Source: Bacillota bacterium | GTDB lineage: Bacteria > Bacillota > Clostridia > Acetivibrionales > DSM-1351 | Assembly (NCBI GenBank): GCA_023433945.1 | Contig: JAEYTP010000102.1 | Span: 1 to 39,273 of the forward strand | Direction: 5' to 3' | DNA length: 39,273 nucleotides | Part shown: positions 34,857 through 39,273 of the stretch, in pieces | How positions within the stretch are numbered: position 1 is the first letter of the stretch | Layout: every line of letters starts with the position of its first letter | Made by a program: the position numbers and the translations under genes | Notes under the pieces: model-generated | Seen by the model: only the letters and a program-made list of their open reading frames with translations | Told to the model about the DNA's origin: nothing | Databases searched by the model: none

Positions 34857-37598
34857 ATGAAAACCAATTTTAAAAGGATTTTAACTTTATCAATGGTATT
34901 GACATTAATATTAAATGTAGTATTTTCTACAAATATTTTTGCCTCTCAAATAGAGTTTACACCTTATAATTCAGGATGGCTTCAAGGTGTTAATTTAACA
35001 TCTTATGATTTAAGAGATAAAGCGGACATTTTACCTACATTATCATTTAACAGTGTCACTAAATGGCCTTCAGCAGATAAATTACCTGCCAATTTCAATC
35101 CTCAAAAAATACTTGAATATGGAAAACAACCTACTTTAGGATTAGACAATTTACATTTACAAGGTTATACTGGTAAAGGTGTTAATATAGCATATATTGA
35201 TCAACCTAATCAATCAGATCATCCAGAATTTATAAATGCAAATATTAAATATTTTAATACCGCACCTAAAAATCCTGATATGAAATATCCTTCAATGCAT
35301 GGACCTTCAGTATTATCTATTTTATGCGGTAAGAGTTTTGGAGTAGCCCCAGAATCAAATGTTAATTTTTTTTATTTACCAAGTTGGATAGATGATAATA
35401 TGACAAGAGTGGATGCATTTAAAAAATTAATTGAAGTAAATAAGACTTTGCCAGAAAATCAAAAAATTAAAATTGTTGGTTTGTCAGATTCTGTAGGCAA
35501 TGGTATTAGAAAAAATGCAAATGAATATCATAAAATGGTTAAAGAAATTGAAGCTAACGGGATTATGTTTTTTGATGTTGATACTATAAATATAGCCCAT
35601 GCCCATATATCTTATTTTAATGATAGAAATGATCCTAATAGTTACGAACCAGCTCAATTACTGAAACTTAATACTTCTATGAATTATAATAATAGAAAGT
35701 CTCTTTATATACCCTCTTCTGGTATTACTACAGCCAATGGTTATTTTAAAGATGATTATATTTATTGGATAAATGGTGGAGCAAGTTGGATGGTACCTTA
35801 CTTAGTAGGAGTAATTGCTCTTGGCCTACAGGTTGATCCTACTTTGACTAAAGAAAATGCCATTAAGTATTTATTTGACAGTGCCACGCCATTTAGTGAC
35901 GTAACAAATGGAGGATTAATCAATCCAAAAGGTTTTATTAATTTAGTTAAACAAAATGCAAAAACAATTTCACCCAATGCTCCTAAGGATCCTTACTATT
36001 ATGTTTTATATAATAGTCAAAGAATTAATGATGAAGATTTAAATGCTATTAAAGATTATGCTTCAAATAACTTGGATAATGCTATTCTTAAAGATATTTC
36101 ATCTTACTCATCAGCAAATCAAATATATGATATGTTAAAAGTTGATTATAAAACCAGGAATGGTGTATTAAAAGGAATACAAATATTTGGTTCCGCTCCA
36201 TCAAATAGAATGACTAAATCAATAGGAGCCGTGCCGGCATTTGATATTAGTTACAAAGTTTTAATGGAAAATAATAAAATTGATGATATGGGGCAGATGA
36301 ATACAGATTTCTTCTATTCAACATTTAAAAATGATTCCACATTATTAAATTCAAATTTAAGTATTTATAGTATATTCAATGATAAGTTAAATGTAAGTAT
36401 AATACCTGAATGGCCAGTAGTAAGATTGCCTTTAAATAAAGGTGAGATTGCTCCTTACATAAATAAATATAAGGAATATCAAAAAGCAACTGATAATAAG
36501 TTATTAACTACAGTTAATTTTTCAGCGGCCATTTCAGCAATGAAATTCCAAACAGATGATATGGGATATTTTTTAAGAGAAAAACTTGATAAAGAATTTA
36601 ATATTATAAATAGTACTCAATACAGATTATATGGTAACACTGAAGGAAAATATCCATTAACCAATGTTATTGGTAATATAACAAAAGAAAATATACAAAA
36701 AGAAAATTCAAAAGAAATATCGACATTTTTTATTAATTCACATGGTCAACCTACAAATATTGATCAAACTATATTTACTAATGAGGGTGAACAACGTAAA
36801 TCATTTTTAAATAATGATAACGTTAATTCAATTTTAAATAAAAACTATTACAATATGATATTATGGAATTGTAATAACGGATATGATTTAAAGGATGATA
36901 ATTTGATCCATAAGATGTTAGCTGGTAAGGCAATAAATGTATTTGGCTCCACTACAATATTATCTAATAACGGTGTAAATAATGAAGCAAATTTTGATCA
37001 ACTAAAGAAAAATAATTTCTATTATTTCCAATATGTATATTTCTATTATTATTATCAATTAAAGCAATCAATGTCAGATAGTTTCTTTGCAGCTAAAAAG
37101 GCATATGTGGAAGAATGTTTAAAACACAATACAATGTTAGGAGTAGGTAATTATCAATTTAATTTAAACAATGCTTTAGAGTTTCATGATTTTGGTTTAA
37201 TAGAAAAGAGTCATTATGCCAAGTTACCAAACGATATACCTGATTTGACAGTAAATAATAAAGTTGTACCACAATCCATAAAACCGGCAAATATACTAAC
37301 AAATAATGATCATAACGGTAAAGTGGATTTAAGTTGTAAAGTAAACGGAAATAATGTAGTATTAACAGTAAATTATGATATGAATACTAAATCAAAGAAT
37401 TTAATTTATTGTGTATTTGATGCTCCTAATGGTGATATATTTAAATTTTTGAATAATTTAAAGGCTTCTAAAGGGACATTTACTATAACATTATCTAAGG
37501 ATAAACTTAATAAGGTTAGTGACATTGGAATAAATATTATGATAGATAATAAGGACAACTTTTTTGGATTTAATACTCTAGAGATGTTGAATAATTAA
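34857..37598 (+). CDS. Secreted divergent subtilase fused to a caspase-like (clan CD/C25-like) domain
   Basis: The 913-residue protein starts with a signal peptide (MKTNFKRILTLSMVLTLILN, cleavage near FAS at 30). Residues of about 100-370 form a divergent subtilisin-type S8 domain: D115 in GKGVNIAYIDQP, H148 in MHGPSV followed by FGVAPES, and S310 in NGGASWMVPYLVGV. The oxyanion Asn of classic subtilases has no obvious counterpart. After a linker, residues of about 450-720 look like a clan CD cysteine peptidase (gingipain/caspase-like): H629 in FFINSHGQP and C672 in ILWNCNNGYD, then VFGSTT. A beta-rich tail closes it. G+C is clearly lower than in its neighbours (sampled lines at 35461 and 36841 have 16 and 13 of 60 G+C; trpB2 line 29281 has 24). 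It is monocistronic, with a strong terminator. Function unknown. Confidence 0.72.
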   Translation: MKTNFKRILTLSMVLTLILNVVFSTNIFASQIEFTPYNSGWLQGVNLTSYDLRDKADILPTLSFNSVTKWPSADKLPANFNPQKILEYGKQPTLGLDNLHLQGYTGKGVNIAYIDQPNQSDHPEFINANIKYFNTAPKNPDMKYPSMHGPSVLSILCGKSFGVAPESNVNFFYLPSWIDDNMTRVDAFKKLIEVNKTLPENQKIKIVGLSDSVGNGIRKNANEYHKMVKEIEANGIMFFDVDTINIAHAHISYFNDRNDPNSYEPAQLLKLNTSMNYNNRKSLYIPSSGITTANGYFKDDYIYWINGGASWMVPYLVGVIALGLQVDPTLTKENAIKYLFDSATPFSDVTNGGLINPKGFINLVKQNAKTISPNAPKDPYYYVLYNSQRINDEDLNAIKDYASNNLDNAILKDISSYSSANQIYDMLKVDYKTRNGVLKGIQIFGSAPSNRMTKSIGAVPAFDISYKVLMENNKIDDMGQMNTDFFYSTFKNDSTLLNSNLSIYSIFNDKLNVSIIPEWPVVRLPLNKGEIAPYINKYKEYQKATDNKLLTTVNFSAAISAMKFQTDDMGYFLREKLDKEFNIINSTQYRLYGNTEGKYPLTNVIGNITKENIQKENSKEISTFFINSHGQPTNIDQTIFTNEGEQRKSFLNNDNVNSILNKNYYNMILWNCNNGYDLKDDNLIHKMLAGKAINVFGSTTILSNNGVNNEANFDQLKKNNFYYFQYVYFYYYYQLKQSMSDSFFAAKKAYVEECLKHNTMLGVGNYQFNLNNALEFHDFGLIEKSHYAKLPNDIPDLTVNNKVVPQSIKPANILTNNDHNGKVDLSCKVNGNNVVLTVNYDMNTKSKNLIYCVFDAPNGDIFKFLNNLKASKGTFTITLSKDKLNKVSDIGINIMIDNKDNFFGFNTLEMLNN

Positions 37599-37615
37599 AA
37601 TATTAACTACACTTT

Positions 37616-37726
37616 AAAAAGACTTTACTAACTGAACCCAAAATGTTAGACAATTGTTTTAGCTACTTTGTTAGTTAGTTTGTTTGTCTAACATTTGGGG
37701 TGAACTTCAAACTGTATAGTCTTTTT
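37616..37726. terminator. Nested two-tier terminator
   Basis: An outer perfect 9-base stem, AAAAAGACT (37616-37624) with AGTCTTTTT (37718-37726), encloses an inner stem CCCAAAATGTTAGACA (37637-37652) with TGTCTAACATTTGGG (37685-37699) having one bulge. T-rich on both strands, it can end the subtilase-like gene and the converging 4Fe-4S gene. Confidence 0.75.
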
Positions 37727-37772
37727 TATATTTTAAATACTGTTTAATTATTACACAGAGTAACGTCTGAGC

Positions 37773-38486
37773 CTATTCACAGGATATATTTAATAGATTA
37801 CATGGACAAACCTTCATACATATACCACAAACTGAACCTCTTCCAATATTTTTAAAATTATTGCTCATATATTCTGAACAAGCATGGGCATCAAGAAGAG
37901 CTTCTCTTGAATCTCCCATTTCCCACTTATTGCCACGAATTGCCAGAGCCGGACATGCCTTTACACAATTTCCGCAATTCTCACATATATTCTTAAGTGA
38001 ATAATCTACTGAGTCACCTAAGCTACCCTCACAAAGAGGCAAATCCGTTAATACCGTTCCTAATCTTACACGAGGCCCGTATTCTTTGTGAATGAACAAT
38101 GCGCTTCTACCAATCCAGCCAAGCCCCGCTGCAACCGCTGCCGTCTTGTGCTGAAACATTCCGCTATAAGGTATCTCAGCAGTTGGAATACTTTGAGATG
38201 CAGCAATAGAATATCCATTGTAGTGGTGCTTTTGCAAGAATAGTATTAGCTTTAAGGAAATGCTATCAATTAAGCTGTTTATTGAGCGATAGTGATTAAA
38301 ATACGTAAATGTAGGTTGTGTATCTATCTCTTCAACAATTGCATCTGAGAGCCTTATACCAAAAGTTATAGCATAAGGATATTTTCTTAGGTTATCAGGT
38401 AGCTTTTGCTGCACATTTGAAAAACCTACAAAAGATGCCCCTTGTTGATAAATAAAATTTTCAATCTCATTAGAATTAATACTCAT
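37773..38486 (-). CDS. Double 4Fe-4S cluster protein related to epoxyqueuosine reductase (QueG-like)
   Basis: The 237-residue protein has two ferredoxin-type cluster motifs at its C-terminal end, CENCGNCVKACP and CGICMKVCPC, preceded by the QueG-like segments AAVAAGLGWIGRSALFIHKEYGPRVRLGTVLTDLPL. QueG itself, of about 380 residues, needs a longer C-terminal HEAT-like part; this one stops right after the clusters, so it is a short relative of unknown substrate rather than a proven queuosine enzyme. A strong AAACGGGGG-type site precedes the ATG. It stands alone, convergent with the subtilase-like gene. Confidence 0.85.
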   Translation of the reverse strand: MSINSNEIENFIYQQGASFVGFSNVQQKLPDNLRKYPYAITFGIRLSDAIVEEIDTQPTFTYFNHYRSINSLIDSISLKLILFLQKHHYNGYSIAASQSIPTAEIPYSGMFQHKTAAVAAGLGWIGRSALFIHKEYGPRVRLGTVLTDLPLCEGSLGDSVDYSLKNICENCGNCVKACPALAIRGNKWEMGDSREALLDAHACSEYMSNNFKNIGRGSVCGICMKVCPCNLLNISCE

Positions 38487-38620
38487 CTTTAAACCCCCGT
38501 TTTGGCTTAGTTTTCCTGTTATATAAATGGGTATATAGAAATATGATAATGCTTATGCTATAATAAAATTCATTATATCATAATATATAATAAGAAATAA
38601 CCAATAAAGGGGGCTCAATC

Positions 38621-39166
38621 ATGAATTCAATAGAAAATAGCCGTGAGCTGGCAGAAAACAAGCTAATTTTGCTTTATATTATTCAAAACCTAGACTCCCC
38701 TGTCACAAACATTCTTATAACAAAGATCATTCTGGAGAATAAATTGATGAACTATATATTTTTGCAGCAGTATTTAGACGAACTGTGTGAAGGCAAGTTC
38801 CTTGAAAAGCAAGATCTAGAAGATAAGCTTGCATATAAAATAACAGCTGCCGGTAAACAGAGCCTTGACTATTTCAACTCGCTTATTCCTGGCGGTATTA
38901 AATCGAGAATAGCAGATGTTATTGCTGATTACAAAAAACGAATCAAATTTGAAACTAAGGTTATTGCTGATTTTGTAGCTGTTAATGAAACTGAGTTTAT
39001 TACTAACCTTAAGATTTGCGAGGGAAGTTTTACCTATATAGATTTAAAGCTTACTGTCGGAACTAGAAATGATGCAAAAAACATATGCAACAGCTGGACC
39101 AAGAATTCAGAAAAAATTTATAAAAAAATACTTCTTGCTGTTACACAAAATGACGAAGAAAATTAG
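38621..39166 (+). CDS. DUF4364 family winged-helix regulator
   Basis: A 181-residue protein beginning with AENKLILLYIIQNLDSPVT and continuing with LQQYLDELCEGKFLEKQD and YKITAAGKQSLDYF, the wing-helix layout of DUF4364, a family found mainly in Clostridia. The C-terminal half has a basic, mixed alpha/beta domain with no known ligand. AAGGGGG precedes the ATG. TATAAT at 38559-38564 may be the -10 box. Its targets are unknown. The stop codon lies inside the left arm of the terminator. Confidence 0.85.
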   Translation: MNSIENSRELAENKLILLYIIQNLDSPVTNILITKIILENKLMNYIFLQQYLDELCEGKFLEKQDLEDKLAYKITAAGKQSLDYFNSLIPGGIKSRIADVIADYKKRIKFETKVIADFVAVNETEFITNLKICEGSFTYIDLKLTVGTRNDAKNICNSWTKNSEKIYKKILLAVTQNDEEN

Positions 39167-39191
39167 CCTCAGCTATTAAGCCTGAGGCTAA
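39163..39191. terminator. Bidirectional terminator after the DUF4364 gene
   Basis: TTAGCCTCAG (39163-39172) pairs with CTGAGGCTAA (39182-39191) round a nine-base loop, followed by a T-rich run on the plus strand. Confidence 0.75.
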
Positions 39192-39273
39192 TTCCTCTTT
39201 CATAGCATTCTCTTTTAAGCATTTGAAGCTGATGACTTATAAAGTCAACTCTGAGACTAGCTATTTTTTGTTT
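39169..39273 (-). CDS. Possible C-terminal end of a gene entering from the right edge
   Basis: The minus strand is open from the window edge to a TGA at 39171-39169 and would read IASLRVDFISHQLQMLKREC and a short remainder. The wording looks protein-like, but at 34 codons chance is possible. If real it converges on the DUF4364 gene and shares its terminator, ending inside that stem. No family is recognised. Confidence 0.3.
   Translation of the reverse strand, partial: KQKIASLRVDFISHQLQMLKRECYERGISLRLNS

Overview
The window looks like the chromosome of an anaerobic, spore-forming Clostridia member, possibly the Ruminiclostridium / Clostridium cluster III type. The signs are low G+C, strong AGGAGG ribosome binding sites, a nitrogenase-type nifB-nifH pair, S-layer-homology (SLH) surface proteins, a SpoIID-like wall protein, a CotH-type protein, a stand-alone TrpB2 and a DUF4364 regulator. 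No rRNA, tRNA or CRISPR array was seen.

Left part (1-9750): a nifB-like gene reads leftwards into the first 31 codons of a nifH-like gene, from a near-consensus promoter bracketed by two copies of a 19-base direct repeat. Next come a large serine recombinase, a small unknown gene, and a 5.4 kb stretch in which two different 3' remnants of asparagine synthase genes flank a 1340-residue SLH protein. An array of eight hairpins with an 83-base period follows.

Middle (9750-21000): a leftward operon of VTC-type polyphosphate polymerase, DUF4956 membrane protein and CotH-like protein faces a rightward OmpR/histidine kinase pair. Between them lies a 41-base palindrome made of four TTTAAG-type half-sites, a likely control point for both. 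A secreted-amidase-like protein, an EamA transporter, a two-gene wall or spore operon (MGQQGN-repeat protein plus SpoIID-like protein with three peptidoglycan-binding domains) and a PilZ-like protein follow.

Right part (21000-39273): an ABC substrate-binding protein and permease without an ATPase; two tiny genes (43 and 45 aa); a UbiD-UbiA decarboxylase/prenyltransferase pair; an FAD-Rieske oxidoreductase; a YwaF-type membrane protein; TrpB2; a fold-back repeat element; a secreted M16 metalloprotease with SLH-like repeats; a CobO-type adenosyltransferase; an AT-rich secreted protein that joins a divergent subtilisin domain to a caspase-like (clan CD) domain; a double 4Fe-4S protein; and DUF4364.

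The best candidates for something undescribed are the subtilase/caspase-like fusion (34857-37598), the hairpin array (9079-9708), the fold-back element (30101-30476), the repeat-bracketed nifB promoter (1378-1464) and the VTC/DUF4956/CotH/two-component unit. All functions are read from motifs by eye; no database search was run.
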